DNA of 64,000 nucleotides, taken from positions 422,610 through 486,609 of the forward strand of contig NZ_WQCA01000001.1 of NCBI RefSeq assembly GCF_013032445.1, in the 5' to 3' direction. The translations under genes and the position numbers were made by a program. This document shows, piece after piece, positions 26,720-35,915 of the stretch (position 1 is its first letter; each line of letters starts with the position of its first letter). The notes under the pieces were generated by a model, which saw nothing but the letters and a program-made list of their open reading frames with translations, did no database searches and was not told the origin of the DNA. The DNA is from Ruegeria arenilitoris. GTDB lineage: Bacteria; Pseudomonadota; Alphaproteobacteria; Rhodobacterales; Rhodobacteraceae.

Positions 26720-28879
26720 ATGCATCACCCTCCGCTGCCCCTGACCCGTGATCTGGTTCTGATTGGCGGCGGGCATACCCACGCACTGGTGCTGAGGAAA
26801 TGGGGGATGAACCCGCTGCCGGGCGCACGAGTGACGGTGATCAATCCCGGCCCTGTTGCGCCTTATTCCGGGATGCTGCCCGGCTTTGTCGCGGGCCACT
26901 ATGAGCGCAGTGAACTGAACATCGATCTGGTGCGTCTGGCCCGGTTTGCCGGTGCACGCGTTATTCTTGGCCCGGTCGAAGGGATCGATATTGATCAGCG
27001 TCTCGTCCATGTGCCCGGTCGCCCTCCGGTGGCGTACGATGTGGCCTCTGTTAATGTGGGGATCACCTCGGACATGCCCGCCCTGCCCGGGTTTGCCGAC
27101 CATGCGGTCCCAGCCAAACCTTTGGGGCCGTTCGCGGCGCGGTGGGCCACGTATCTGCAAGGCACCGGTCCAGCTTCGGTCGCGGTGATTGGGGGCGGCG
27201 TGGCGGGGGTTGAGCTGGTGTTGGCCATGGCCCATGCCCTGAGTGCCAAGGGCCGTGCGGCGCAGGTGACACTGATCGACAATGCCCAAGCCCTCACTGC
27301 GACGGGACCAAAGGCAGCCGCAACCATTCGCAAGGCAATGGCGAAACTGGACGTTGAGCTGATCGAAAACACGGCCATTTCCTGCATTGATGCCAATCAC
27401 ATTGTTCTGGGTGATGGTCGCAAAGTCCCTGCCGCCTTCGTGACCGGGGCTGCCGGTGCACGGCCCTATGACTGGATTGCCCAGACGGGCCTTGACCTGC
27501 AAGACGGTTACATCCGCGTGAACGGTTACCTGCAATCCAGCGATCCGGCGATCTTCGCCGCCGGGGATTGTGCCCATCTGTCGGAAAACCCACGCCCCAA
27601 GGCGGGAGTCTATGCGGTGCGCGAGGCTCCGGTCTTGTACGATAACCTGCGTGCCGTTTTGGGGGCAGGACGGATGCGGCGGTACACGCCGCAGAAGGAC
27701 TATCTGAAACTGATCTCACTGGGCGGAAAATCCGCATTGGCCGAGCGACTTGGCACTTCGTTCAGCGGGTCCTTGATGTGGCGCTGGAAGGATCATATCG
27801 ACCAGAGTTTCATGAACCGGTTCCGCGACCTGCCTGAAATGGCGCCACCTTCCCCGCCGAGACTTCATGCAGCAGGGCTGCAAGAGGCACTGGGCGACAA
27901 GCCCATGTGCGGTGGCTGCGGTGCAAAGGTTGGGCGCGGCGCGCTGCAGGCCGCACTGCACAACCTGCCCGCGCCAGAGCGCGCCGATATCACCGCCCTG
28001 CCCGGCGACGACGCGGCCCTGCTGACAACCGGTGGGGCGCGGCAGGTGATGTCCTCGGACCATCTGCGCGGGTTCACCAATGATCCGGTGCTGATGACCC
28101 GCATCGCAGCTGTTCACGCGCTGGGGGATATCTGGGCCATGGGCGCCAGCCCACAAGCGGCAACCGCAACGATCATCCTGCCTCGCATGTCGCCTGAATT
28201 GCAGCACCGAACCATGGCCGAGATCATGACGATCGCGACCGAGGTCATGCGCAACGCCGGGGCCGAGATCGTGGGTGGCCATAGCTCGATGGGGGATGAG
28301 ATGACCATCGGCTTCACCCTGACAGGCCTGTGCGAGAATGACCCAATCACCCTGTCGGGTGCGCGCCCGGGCGACAAGTTGATCCTGACCAAACCGCTGG
28401 GCAGCGGCGTGTTGATGGCGGCAGAAATGGCGGGCAAGGCCCGTGGCGAATGGGTCGTCGATGCGTTCCTGCAAATGGTTCATCCGCAGGGCGAAGCTTC
28501 ACGCATTCTGGCAGGTGCCCATTCAATGACTGACGTGACGGGCTTTGGTCTGGCCGGGCATCTGTTGGGCATGTGCGAGGCGTCGGACTGCGGCGCATCT
28601 CTCGATCTGGACGCCATTCCGCTGATGGCTGGCGCGATGGAGTTGAGCGCGCAAGGCGTCCGGTCAACGATTTTCGACGAAAACCGCTCCGTTGCGCCGA
28701 ACCTGCCGTTCGGCGGCAAAGCTGACCTGTTGTTCGATCCGCAAACCGCTGGGGGGTTATTGGCCGCCGTCGCGCCCGATCAGGCGCACAAGTTGTGTGA
28801 AAAGCTGAGGCACGCGGGTTATCCGGCGGTCATCATCGGACACATGTCCGACACACCGGGTCTGCGCCTTCAAAGCTGA
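26720..28879 (+). CDS. selD: Selenide, water dikinase SelD with N-terminal FAD/NAD(P) oxidoreductase domain
   Basis: 719-residue fusion. Residues about 1-370 are an NDH-2-like pyridine nucleotide-disulfide oxidoreductase: FAD loop LVLIGGGHTHALVLRKWG, second dinucleotide loop VAVIGGGVAGVELVLA near residue 155 and the FAD-closing IFAAGDCAHL. Residues about 390-719 are SelD, which makes selenophosphate from selenide and ATP. Cys400 and Lys403 (GGCGAK) match the catalytic Cys17/Lys20 of E. coli, GDDAALL and GGHSSMGDEMTIGF follow. The active-site position is Cys, not selenocysteine; the second Cys of the E. coli GCGCK motif is Ala here. It sits five bases after mrpG and has no visible ribosome site of its own, so it depends on the mrp operon for translation. 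Its end overlaps the convergent mnmH by 10 bases. Confidence 0.9.
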   Translation: MHHPPLPLTRDLVLIGGGHTHALVLRKWGMNPLPGARVTVINPGPVAPYSGMLPGFVAGHYERSELNIDLVRLARFAGARVILGPVEGIDIDQRLVHVPGRPPVAYDVASVNVGITSDMPALPGFADHAVPAKPLGPFAARWATYLQGTGPASVAVIGGGVAGVELVLAMAHALSAKGRAAQVTLIDNAQALTATGPKAAATIRKAMAKLDVELIENTAISCIDANHIVLGDGRKVPAAFVTGAAGARPYDWIAQTGLDLQDGYIRVNGYLQSSDPAIFAAGDCAHLSENPRPKAGVYAVREAPVLYDNLRAVLGAGRMRRYTPQKDYLKLISLGGKSALAERLGTSFSGSLMWRWKDHIDQSFMNRFRDLPEMAPPSPPRLHAAGLQEALGDKPMCGGCGAKVGRGALQAALHNLPAPERADITALPGDDAALLTTGGARQVMSSDHLRGFTNDPVLMTRIAAVHALGDIWAMGASPQAATATIILPRMSPELQHRTMAEIMTIATEVMRNAGAEIVGGHSSMGDEMTIGFTLTGLCENDPITLSGARPGDKLILTKPLGSGVLMAAEMAGKARGEWVVDAFLQMVHPQGEASRILAGAHSMTDVTGFGLAGHLLGMCEASDCGASLDLDAIPLMAGAMELSAQGVRSTIFDENRSVAPNLPFGGKADLLFDPQTAGGLLAAVAPDQAHKLCEKLRHAGYPAVIIGHMSDTPGLRLQS

Positions 28880-29922
28880 TCCAATATCCTTACGATCTGC
28901 GCGGCCGTGTCGTTTAGACCCGCATCGTCCAGTGTGGCCGCATCGACCCGCGCCACAACCTCGGCGGTGCGAGCGCGGCTGGATTTGGCATAGGACGGGT
29001 CATAATGCTGCTCCATCAACGCCCGCGTCAGCGCCTGCTTGTAACCGGCGTCGATCAGGGCGAGCCAGCCATCCACCACCTCGTGCCCCCGGTGGAACCG
29101 CAGCGGAGAAAGCCGGTCGCGCAACCGGTCGGCATCCGACAGGATATCGTCATAGGCACGGGCCAGATAGGCGGTGCGCGCTTCGATCGAGGCCTGAACC
29201 TGAATACGCGACGCATTTCGCAAAGCGGTCCACAAGCTGGGTGGAAGGATCAGGGTTCCGATCTTGGACGACTCGGCCTCGACAATAACCGGGCGTTCTG
29301 GGTCGAGCCCGCATAATGCTGCAGCCAGAGCGGATTCGAACGCCTTCTGGCTGGGTTGCCCACCGGGCATCTCACCCAGCAATGAGCCACGGTGATTAGC
29401 CAGCCCTTCAAGGTCCACAACCTGAACGCCGCGCGTTTTCAGATGCGCAAGAAGGTCGGTCTTGGCCGTGCCCGTGTAACCGTCCAAAGCGACCAGACGA
29501 TGCGGCAAGGGGTCTTCGTAAAGAAATCGGTTCACAAGACGCCGATAGGTGCGATACCCGCCTTCGACCACCTCAGCCCGCCAGCCGATCTGTTGCAGCA
29601 TCCATGTGAACGACCCGGACCGCTGCCCACCCCGCCAGCAATAAACCAGAGGTTTCCAGCCGCCTTCATGATGCGACAGACTGTGTTCGATGTGGTTAGC
29701 CGCGTTACGGAACACCAGCGCCGCGCCCAGTTTGCGGGCCAGAAAAGGGCTTTCCTGCACATAAATCGTGCCAACCCGCGCGCGTTCGTCATTGTCAAGA
29801 ACCGGCAGATTGATGGCACCGGGCAGATGGTCCTCGGCAAATTCCGCCGGGCTGCGCACATCAATCACCGTATCGAAGTCATGCTCATAAAGGCTGGATA
29901 GGTCGGTGAAGTTCAAAGCCAT
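28870..29922 (-). CDS. mnmH: tRNA 2-selenouridine synthase MnmH (SelU/YbbB)
   Basis: 350 residues. Converts 2-thiouridine to 2-selenouridine at the wobble base of Lys, Glu and Gln tRNAs through a geranylated intermediate, using the selenophosphate made by SelD. The N-terminal rhodanese domain has TVIDVRSPAEFAEDHLPGAIN and active Cys95 in VYCWRGGQRSGSF. The C-terminal half has a P-loop at 148-155 (GYTGTAKT), followed by VVDLEGLANHRGSLLG. It converges on selD with a 10-base overlap, so the two enzymes of this tRNA pathway are neighbours on opposite strands. Confidence 0.95.
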   Translation of the reverse strand: MALNFTDLSSLYEHDFDTVIDVRSPAEFAEDHLPGAINLPVLDNDERARVGTIYVQESPFLARKLGAALVFRNAANHIEHSLSHHEGGWKPLVYCWRGGQRSGSFTWMLQQIGWRAEVVEGGYRTYRRLVNRFLYEDPLPHRLVALDGYTGTAKTDLLAHLKTRGVQVVDLEGLANHRGSLLGEMPGGQPSQKAFESALAAALCGLDPERPVIVEAESSKIGTLILPPSLWTALRNASRIQVQASIEARTAYLARAYDDILSDADRLRDRLSPLRFHRGHEVVDGWLALIDAGYKQALTRALMEQHYDPSYAKSSRARTAEVVARVDAATLDDAGLNDTAAQIVRILDQL

Positions 29923-29966
29923 ATCAAGGGTCTATCCTGCAAAGGTAGCATTGGAAAGGCACACCG

Positions 29967-30632
29967 TTATTCTGGGATCGGTTCGATCAGGTCAGACCCG
30001 CTGGCACGGTTCGAATTCACCGCCGGATCTACGCGATAAAAGTCCAGCACATCCTCGGCACCGGGCTGCATCAGACGCGCGGCCCCCTTCCCTGCCTCAC
30101 CCAGCCAGAGCGGCCAGTCGTCAGGCTCTAGGATCAACGGCATCCGGTGGTGGATGGCACTAAGGTGGTTGTTGGCGGGTGTCGTCACGATGGCACAGGT
30201 ACCTTGCCGCGCCTCGTCAGTACCCCAGTCCTGCCAAACACCAGCAAAGGCAATAGGCGCGCCATCCTTGCGGTGGATGTACCAAGGCAGTCGCGTGTTT
30301 TGGTCGGTCTTGGTCCATTCGTAGAACCCCCTCGCCACGATCAGGCATCGCCGTTCGCGGCAGGCAGCGCGAAACGCAGGTTTTTCAGCGAGCGTCTCAG
30401 CCCGCGCATTGATCAGCAGAGGACCGGCGGTTTCGGTCTTGTACCAATGCGGCAGAAACCCCCAGCGCAGCGGGTCCAGCCGGCGCCCGCCCTGTCCGGC
30501 GCGGACCACATGCACCTGATTTGTCGGGCACACGTTGAAATTCGGGACAGACGGCAGCGTATTCGCTGGTCGTGCCGCAAACAGTTGTGCCATCGCGTCA
30601 TTGGGAAGTGTTATTGCAAACCGTCCGCACAT
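29967..30632 (-). CDS. SRAP (YedK/HMCES-type) abasic-site protein
   Basis: 221 residues. SOS-response-associated peptidase family; members crosslink to abasic sites in single-stranded DNA through the amino-terminal Cys. Here Met1 is followed by Cys2 (MCGRFAIT), so cleaving Met1 would expose it. The other conserved pieces are LLINARAETLAEKPAF, GFYEWTK and the His in AIHHRMPLIL. The ATG at 30632 must be the start because Cys2 has to be terminal; the frame extends upstream to 30689 but that would bury it. Divergent from the TPR-sulfotransferase gene. Confidence 0.93.
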   Translation of the reverse strand: MCGRFAITLPNDAMAQLFAARPANTLPSVPNFNVCPTNQVHVVRAGQGGRRLDPLRWGFLPHWYKTETAGPLLINARAETLAEKPAFRAACRERRCLIVARGFYEWTKTDQNTRLPWYIHRKDGAPIAFAGVWQDWGTDEARQGTCAIVTTPANNHLSAIHHRMPLILEPDDWPLWLGEAGKGAARLMQPGAEDVLDFYRVDPAVNSNRASGSDLIEPIPE

Positions 30633-30687
30633 AGGTAATGAACCATCGATAGTCGTTTCATACAGGCACAGGGTGTCACGGGGTCTC

Positions 30688-32340
30688 ATGCAAAATCAAA
30701 CAGCGAAAACCCTCAAAGGCAAGGCAGTAGCGGCTCTTGACGCTGGCAAACTGCAACAGGCACTGAAAAAGGCGCAGCTCGGCGTCAAGAAATTCCCAAA
30801 GGATCCGGACTTCCACGCCATCTCGGGTTTTGTGCTGACCGAGATGGAACAGTACAAGAGATCCATCCCGCATTTTGTTGAGGCATCCCGGATGAAACCC
30901 GACGATCCGCAATTTGTGGAAAACTTGGCCAACGCTCTGATGCAAACCGGACAGGTTTTTAAGGCGCTGGAATATACTGAGCAAAAACTTGAGCAGTTCC
31001 CCAACAATAAAGAGCTGAACCGTGTCTTGGATGAGCTTTACCTCAAGGGTAACAACTGGCGCAGGATCATAGAATACGCTTCTAAGAAGCTACTAAACGA
31101 TCCGGACAACGTGGAAATTCTGGCCAAACGCGCGAAAGCGTACGAACATATTGGCTTTCTCGATGACTATTCACGCGACATTACCCGAGCTTACGAGCTT
31201 AGCCCGAATAACGAAAAGGTCGCATTTCAAAGAGCGGTTAACCTGCATCGGCACGGCGACAAATCGGGATCAACTGCAATCCTGCAAAAACTGCTTGCCG
31301 AGAACCCTGAGCACAAACCAACCTTGCTACACCTGTCGATGATGACAAACGCGGAAGACACTCCACACTTGTTGGAAATCGTCGAAGCAGCAATCGCCAA
31401 AACCGGGCACGACAATGCAGACTTGGAGTTCGCGAAGGGCAATTTAATTTCTGCAAAAGACGGTTTGGCCGCAGCCTTGCCTCAAATCGCCCGCGCCAAT
31501 GCGATTCAGCACGATATCAACCCTTTTGATTTTGCTGCTGAAGAAGCAAAACTGAACAACATCACCGGGCTTTTCCCTGTCGGTTACGAGACTCCAAATT
31601 CAGGTTCAAGTGAAACTCCCTTGCCAATATTTGTCGTCGGCCAACCCCGATCAGGCACCACCTTGATGGAAATGATGCTGAGCTCTGCGCCAGGGATCGC
31701 AGGATGCGGGGAGCTTACGCTGGGGGCCGATCTGTCACTGGATTTCGAAAAGGAAGGTTCCGTATTCAATGCGGAAAACGCCGCTGAATTTGCGAACGAA
31801 TTTCGAAGATTGATGCCGCCAATAGCAGACGGATCGACCGCCTTCGTCGATAAAATGCCCCACAATTATCAGCGCGTCGGGTTTCTGCTCGCAGCTTTCC
31901 CAAATGCCAAAATCATAAACATGCTGCGCGACCCGCGAGATGTTGGCTTGTCCAAATGGATCAGGTTGTTTCCGGCGGTTGGTATGCGCTACGCATCAAA
32001 CCTTGAAGCCATTGCCCAAACGGCGAACTTGTATCGCCGCTATATGGCTCATTGGGATGCCGTATTCCCAGGTCAAACCCTGACTGTCCCCTATGAACGA
32101 TTGGTCGCGGACCCTGAGACCTACAGCCAACAAGTTGCGGAGTTCTGCGGGATCGAGTGGAACGAAGCCATGATGCATCCCGAGAAAAACAAGAAACAGG
32201 TCAGAACGGCCAGTATTGATCAGGTTCGCAACAAGATTTCGACCCAAGCCATTGGTGGTTGGGAAAGTGTATCCGAACATCTGGGCCCAATGTTGGACGG
32301 TTTCGACCCGGCGCTTTGGCCGGAATACGACCTCGGCTGA
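30688..32340 (+). CDS. Tetratricopeptide-repeat protein with C-terminal sulfotransferase domain
   Basis: 550 residues. The first ~250 are TPR-type helical repeats (KTLKGKAVAALDAGKLQQAL, KRSIPHFVEASRMKPDDPQFVENL, RAYELSPNNEKVAFQRAV). From about 310 there is a sulfotransferase domain with the PAPS 5'-phosphosulfate loop at 318-325 (GQPRSGTT), a KMPHNY block and the 3'-phosphate motif INMLRDPRDVGLS. The acceptor is unknown; family relatives act on proteins or sugars. No signal peptide. Base composition is visibly more AT-rich than its neighbours (many AAA, TTT and AAC codons), which suggests a different history. Ends at a bidirectional terminator. Confidence 0.87.
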   Translation: MQNQTAKTLKGKAVAALDAGKLQQALKKAQLGVKKFPKDPDFHAISGFVLTEMEQYKRSIPHFVEASRMKPDDPQFVENLANALMQTGQVFKALEYTEQKLEQFPNNKELNRVLDELYLKGNNWRRIIEYASKKLLNDPDNVEILAKRAKAYEHIGFLDDYSRDITRAYELSPNNEKVAFQRAVNLHRHGDKSGSTAILQKLLAENPEHKPTLLHLSMMTNAEDTPHLLEIVEAAIAKTGHDNADLEFAKGNLISAKDGLAAALPQIARANAIQHDINPFDFAAEEAKLNNITGLFPVGYETPNSGSSETPLPIFVVGQPRSGTTLMEMMLSSAPGIAGCGELTLGADLSLDFEKEGSVFNAENAAEFANEFRRLMPPIADGSTAFVDKMPHNYQRVGFLLAAFPNAKIINMLRDPRDVGLSKWIRLFPAVGMRYASNLEAIAQTANLYRRYMAHWDAVFPGQTLTVPYERLVADPETYSQQVAEFCGIEWNEAMMHPEKNKKQVRTASIDQVRNKISTQAIGGWESVSEHLGPMLDGFDPALWPEYDLG

Positions 32341-32349
32341 GCCAGCCCG

Positions 32350-32384
32350 AAAAAAAGCCGCATCGGGTGATGCGGCCTTTTCTT
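32350..32384. terminator. Bidirectional rho-independent terminator
   Basis: Perfect 8-bp stem GCCGCATC / GATGCGGC with loop GGGT (32357-32376). A run of A lies before it (32350-32356) and CTTTTCTT after it, so it can stop both the plus-strand TPR-sulfotransferase and the minus-strand 5'-nucleotidase transcripts. Confidence 0.85.
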
Positions 32385-32401
32385 GTTGCTACAGTGCAGA
32401 G

Positions 32402-33985
32402 TTATTTCTGCTTGATACGACCGTCCAGATAGGGCTGATACGGCGCGTTTTCGGCCAGGTATTCAGCCGTCACATCAGCCAGATCAGGCCCATAGTCATA
32501 GGCATTTTTGTCGTCGCCTTCGAACATCGAATAGCCATCACCGCCGTTGCGAACATAGTTGTTGGTGACCACCAGATACGTGGCGGCCGGATCTATGGGA
32601 ACGAACCCGTCACCTTCGGCCACCATCACCTCGGTGATGCGGCCTTCGTTAGGTGCAACTGATGGATCCCACGTGAAAGTCAGGCCTGCGACCTGCGGAA
32701 AGCGGCCCTTGACCTCTTCGACCTGGCTGACGCCGTTTTCCAGCGCGTCGATGACAGTTTGACCGTTGATTTCAAAGGTCGAAAGCGTATTCTGGAAGGG
32801 CAGCACCGTCAGCACCTCGCCCATAGTCACCTCTCCGGGGTCAATCGACGCCCGCAGCCCGCCCGAGTTGGCAATCGCGATCTGCGCGCCCTGATCCGCG
32901 ACCCGCGCCAGCATGGCGTCGGCAACCAGATTGCCCATCTCACATTCCTGCACGCGGCAGACCGCGCGGTCGCCTTGGATCGCAGCCGCAGAGTCAGCAA
33001 CGACGCGCTTTTTCATCTCTTCAATCGGTGCGCCCATTTCGGCCACGCGCGCGGCGATATCCGCATTGGGTTCTACCGACGCATCCAACAGAATCGGCTC
33101 ACCTTCCGCCGAAATCAGGTTGCCATCGTCGTCGAAGGTCAGCGTGACCTCGCCCAGATATTTGGAATAGGCATAAGCCTGAACCACCGGAACATCGCCA
33201 ACCATCAGCGGGTACGAACCCGCCGCGCCTTCCTCGGTATTCGACAGTAGCGTGTGAGAGTGCCCGCCGATCACCAGATCCAGACCCGGTACTTTCTCGG
33301 CAATCTCGATATCCTTGGCCAGACCGACATGGTTCAGCGCGATGATGATATCGACACCTTCGGCCTGAAGCGCCTCGACATCTGCGGTCAGGCTTTCGAT
33401 TTCATCCTGGAACACCACGTCCTTGCCGGGGCTGGAGGTGTCGACTGTGTCCGTGGCCAATGCCGAAACGATGCCGATCTTCTGGCCGCCGACCTCAAGC
33501 ACAAGGTGGTTTTCGACCTTGCCGTTCAGCTCGGTCGATGACGACAGATCGAGGTTGCCCGAAATGACCGGAAAGCTGACGGTGTCGATGAACGCAGCTA
33601 GACCTTCGGGACCATCGTCAAACTCGTGGTTGCCGACCGCCATGGCGTCATAGCCGATGGCCTCCATGAACTCGGCCTCAGCCGCACCTTTATAGGTCGT
33701 ATAGAACAGCGAGCCCTGAAACGGGTCACCTGCATCCAGCAGCAGCACGTTCTGATCCGCCAGTTCATCCCGCTTGGTATCAACCATGGTTTTCAACCGG
33801 GCGACACCGCCGAAACACTTGCCTTCGGCTTCATCCTCGGCATCACAGGTCGAGTCGTATTTGTTGATCGACTCAATACGGCTGTGAAGGTCATTTGTGT
33901 GCAGAATCGTCAGCTTGTACTCCGCCGCGGCCATGCCTGCGGTCAGGCCCAGAACGGCCACTGACGCCAGAAAACGGGTGAACAT
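32402..33985 (-). CDS. Periplasmic 5'-nucleotidase / metallophosphatase (UshA-like)
   Basis: 527 residues with a Sec signal peptide (cleavage probably near AAA-EYK, residue 21). The metallophosphatase domain has the metal-binding HTNDLHSR (29-36), LLDAGDPFQGS, AVGNHEFDDGPEG and GGHSHTLL. The C-terminal nucleotidase domain has IANSGGLRASIDPGEVTMGEV, LPFQNTLSTFEINGQ and NNYVRNGGDGYSMF. It should dephosphorylate extracellular nucleotides for scavenging of phosphate and nucleosides. GGGAG eleven bases before the ATG supports the start. The start faces the divergent DUF952 gene. Confidence 0.92.
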   Translation of the reverse strand: MFTRFLASVAVLGLTAGMAAAEYKLTILHTNDLHSRIESINKYDSTCDAEDEAEGKCFGGVARLKTMVDTKRDELADQNVLLLDAGDPFQGSLFYTTYKGAAEAEFMEAIGYDAMAVGNHEFDDGPEGLAAFIDTVSFPVISGNLDLSSSTELNGKVENHLVLEVGGQKIGIVSALATDTVDTSSPGKDVVFQDEIESLTADVEALQAEGVDIIIALNHVGLAKDIEIAEKVPGLDLVIGGHSHTLLSNTEEGAAGSYPLMVGDVPVVQAYAYSKYLGEVTLTFDDDGNLISAEGEPILLDASVEPNADIAARVAEMGAPIEEMKKRVVADSAAAIQGDRAVCRVQECEMGNLVADAMLARVADQGAQIAIANSGGLRASIDPGEVTMGEVLTVLPFQNTLSTFEINGQTVIDALENGVSQVEEVKGRFPQVAGLTFTWDPSVAPNEGRITEVMVAEGDGFVPIDPAATYLVVTNNYVRNGGDGYSMFEGDDKNAYDYGPDLADVTAEYLAENAPYQPYLDGRIKQK

Positions 33986-34093
33986 ATTGATACTCCCTGT
34001 ATTTGTTTGACGCGATGGTGCGCTCAGCGGCAGGAAGAGTCAAAGGGGGAAATCCGGCTTGATTCTGCCCGTCACGCGGGGCATCACCACCTC

Positions 34094-34432
34094 ATGCTGG
34101 TTTACAAGATTTTCCGGGCCGATGAATGGGCCCTTTTGCAGGATCAGGGTGCCTCGGACGGTGCGCCGATTGATGTATCCGATGGGTTTGTCCATTTCTC
34201 AACCGCCGAACAGGCCCTCGAGACCGCTGCCAAGCATTTCGCCGGGGTCGAGGGGTTGACCCTGCTGGCGTGCGATGCGGATGGCATGGGCGACGATCTG
34301 AAATGGGAGGTATCGCGCGGCGGTGCCCTTTTCCCGCATCTCTACCGCCAAATCCGCATGACCGATGTTGTGTGGTCGCGCGCCCTGCCCTTTGACGGGC
34401 AAGCACACCAGTTCCCGGCCGAGATGGCATGA
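34094..34432 (+). CDS. DUF952 family protein
   Basis: 112 residues, cytosolic. The family pattern is clear: VYKIFRADEW at the start, DGFVHFSTAEQALETAAKHFAG near residue 35, LKWEVSRGGALFPHLYRQI and a final LPFDG. Function is unproven; I recall a proposal that DUF952 has an ADP-ribosyltransferase-like fold, with the HFS His as a key residue, but I am not certain of it. The start at 34094 gives the usual family N-terminus MLVYKIF. Four-base overlap with the next gene starts a coupled run through DUF1330, pyrD and arsC. Confidence 0.82.
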   Translation: MLVYKIFRADEWALLQDQGASDGAPIDVSDGFVHFSTAEQALETAAKHFAGVEGLTLLACDADGMGDDLKWEVSRGGALFPHLYRQIRMTDVVWSRALPFDGQAHQFPAEMA

Positions 34433-34860
34433 CCGCGTTCGTCGACCCCGACCGCGCCCAGTTCGAGGCGTTCAAGGCGCTGGACCGCGATCACCCGATC
34501 GAGATGCTGAATCTGGTGAAGTTCCGCGCCAAGGCGGAATATCCCGCCGGGCACGAACTGTCCGAGGCCGGGCTGACCGGCGCGCAGGCCTATCGCAAAT
34601 ATGGGGTCGAGACCGCCCCGATCATCGCTCGGCTGGGCGCGTCGATCCTGTGGCGCGGCGCGTATCAGACCACTCTGATCGGCCCGCAGGATGAGGCTTG
34701 GGATGAGGTATTCATCGCACGCTATCCAACAGCCCACGCGTTCCTTGAGATGGTGACCGACCCGGATTACCAGAAGGCCGTCATACACCGGCAGGCAGCG
34801 GTTGAAACCTCGCGCCTGATCCGCTGTGCACCCACCCAAAGCGGAGAGGCTTTCGGATGA
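34429..34860 (+). CDS. DUF1330-like small protein
   Basis: 143 residues with a ferredoxin-like DUF1330 pattern: [41 protein letters not shown], then [28 protein letters not shown]. Such proteins usually form dimers; no catalytic role is established. Translationally coupled on both sides (ATGA with DUF952 and with pyrD). Confidence 0.8.
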   Translation: MTAFVDPDRAQFEAFKALDRDHPIEMLNLVKFRAKAEYPAGHELSEAGLTGAQAYRKYGVETAPIIARLGASILWRGAYQTTLIGPQDEAWDEVFIARYPTAHAFLEMVTDPDYQKAVIHRQAAVETSRLIRCAPTQSGEAFG

Positions 34861-35915
34861 AACTGACCGAGAAACTGGGGCTTTCCGTCCTGCACAAAAT
34901 GGACCCCGAAGCCGCCCATAGCATGTCGATAAAGGCGTTGAAGGCCGGGCTGGCCCCGATGCCGGGGCCGGTGACCTCAGCCCGTCTGAAAACCCAGTTG
35001 GCGGGTCTGGACCTGCCCAACCCTGTGGGGTTGGCGGCAGGGTTCGACAAGAACGGAGAGGTCCTGACCCCTCTGTCCCGCACAGGGTTCGGGTTCATCG
35101 AAGTGGGTGCCGTCACCCCGCGCCCGCAGTCCGGCAACCCCAAACCTCGTCTGTTTCGCCTGTCCGAGGACAAGGCCGCCATCAACCGCTTTGGCTTTAA
35201 CAACGAGGGCATGGAGGTGATGGCAAGCCGTCTGGCCGATCGCCCCAAAGACGCGGTGATCGGCCTGAATCTGGGGGCGAATAAGGACAGTGACGACCGC
35301 CCAGGTGATTTTGCCAAAGTGCTGGCCCACTGCGCGGCACATCTGGATTTCGCCACAGTCAATGTCTCGTCCCCCAACACCGAAAAGCTGCGGGATTTGC
35401 AGGGCAAGGCGGCACTTGGTGCCCTTCTGGGCGGTGTGATCGAAACACGTAACACGCTGCCACGCCCGATCCCGATTTTTCTGAAGATCGCTCCTGATCT
35501 GACCGAAGCGGAATTGCAGGACATCGCCGAGGTTGCATCGGAAACCGGCGTAGATGCGGTGATTGCCACCAACACCACCCTGTCGCGCGACGGGTTACGC
35601 AGCGGCCATAAGGGTGAAATGGGCGGGTTGTCCGGTGCCCCTCTGTTCGAGAAATCGACACACGTTCTGGCCCGTCTCAGCCACCTGACCGAAGGGAAGA
35701 TTCCCCTGATCGGAGTGGGTGGGATCAGCAATGCGGACCAAGCCTATGCCAAGATTTGCGCCGGTGCGTCTGCTGTGCAGTTTTACACGGCTCTGGTTTA
35801 TGGCGGTATTTCACTGGCCGCTGAGATCGCGCAGCGCCTAGATGAGTTGCTGGCCCGAGACGGGTTCAACTCTGTCGCGCAAGCCGTTGGAAGTAAACGA
35901 GAGGACTGGCTGTGA
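34857..35915 (+). CDS. pyrD: Dihydroorotate dehydrogenase (quinone), class 2
   Basis: 352 residues. Oxidises dihydroorotate to orotate in pyrimidine synthesis and passes electrons to quinone at the inner membrane. Class 2 features: an N-terminal amphipathic helix ([25 protein letters not shown]), [11 protein letters not shown] for [16 protein letters not shown], the catalytic Ser in [25 protein letters not shown] and [22 protein letters not shown]. Overlaps DUF1330 upstream and arsC downstream. Confidence 0.96.
   Translation: MKLTEKLGLSVLHKMDPEAAHSMSIKALKAGLAPMPGPVTSARLKTQLAGLDLPNPVGLAAGFDKNGEVLTPLSRTGFGFIEVGAVTPRPQSGNPKPRLFRLSEDKAAINRFGFNNEGMEVMASRLADRPKDAVIGLNLGANKDSDDRPGDFAKVLAHCAAHLDFATVNVSSPNTEKLRDLQGKAALGALLGGVIETRNTLPRPIPIFLKIAPDLTEAELQDIAEVASETGVDAVIATNTTLSRDGLRSGHKGEMGGLSGAPLFEKSTHVLARLSHLTEGKIPLIGVGGISNADQAYAKICAGASAVQFYTALVYGGISLAAEIAQRLDELLARDGFNSVAQAVGSKREDWL

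Noticed and set aside
26720..28879. Selenocysteine in SelD
   Set aside because: Some SelD proteins carry Sec at the catalytic position; here the codon is TGC (Cys400), and no in-frame TGA is present.
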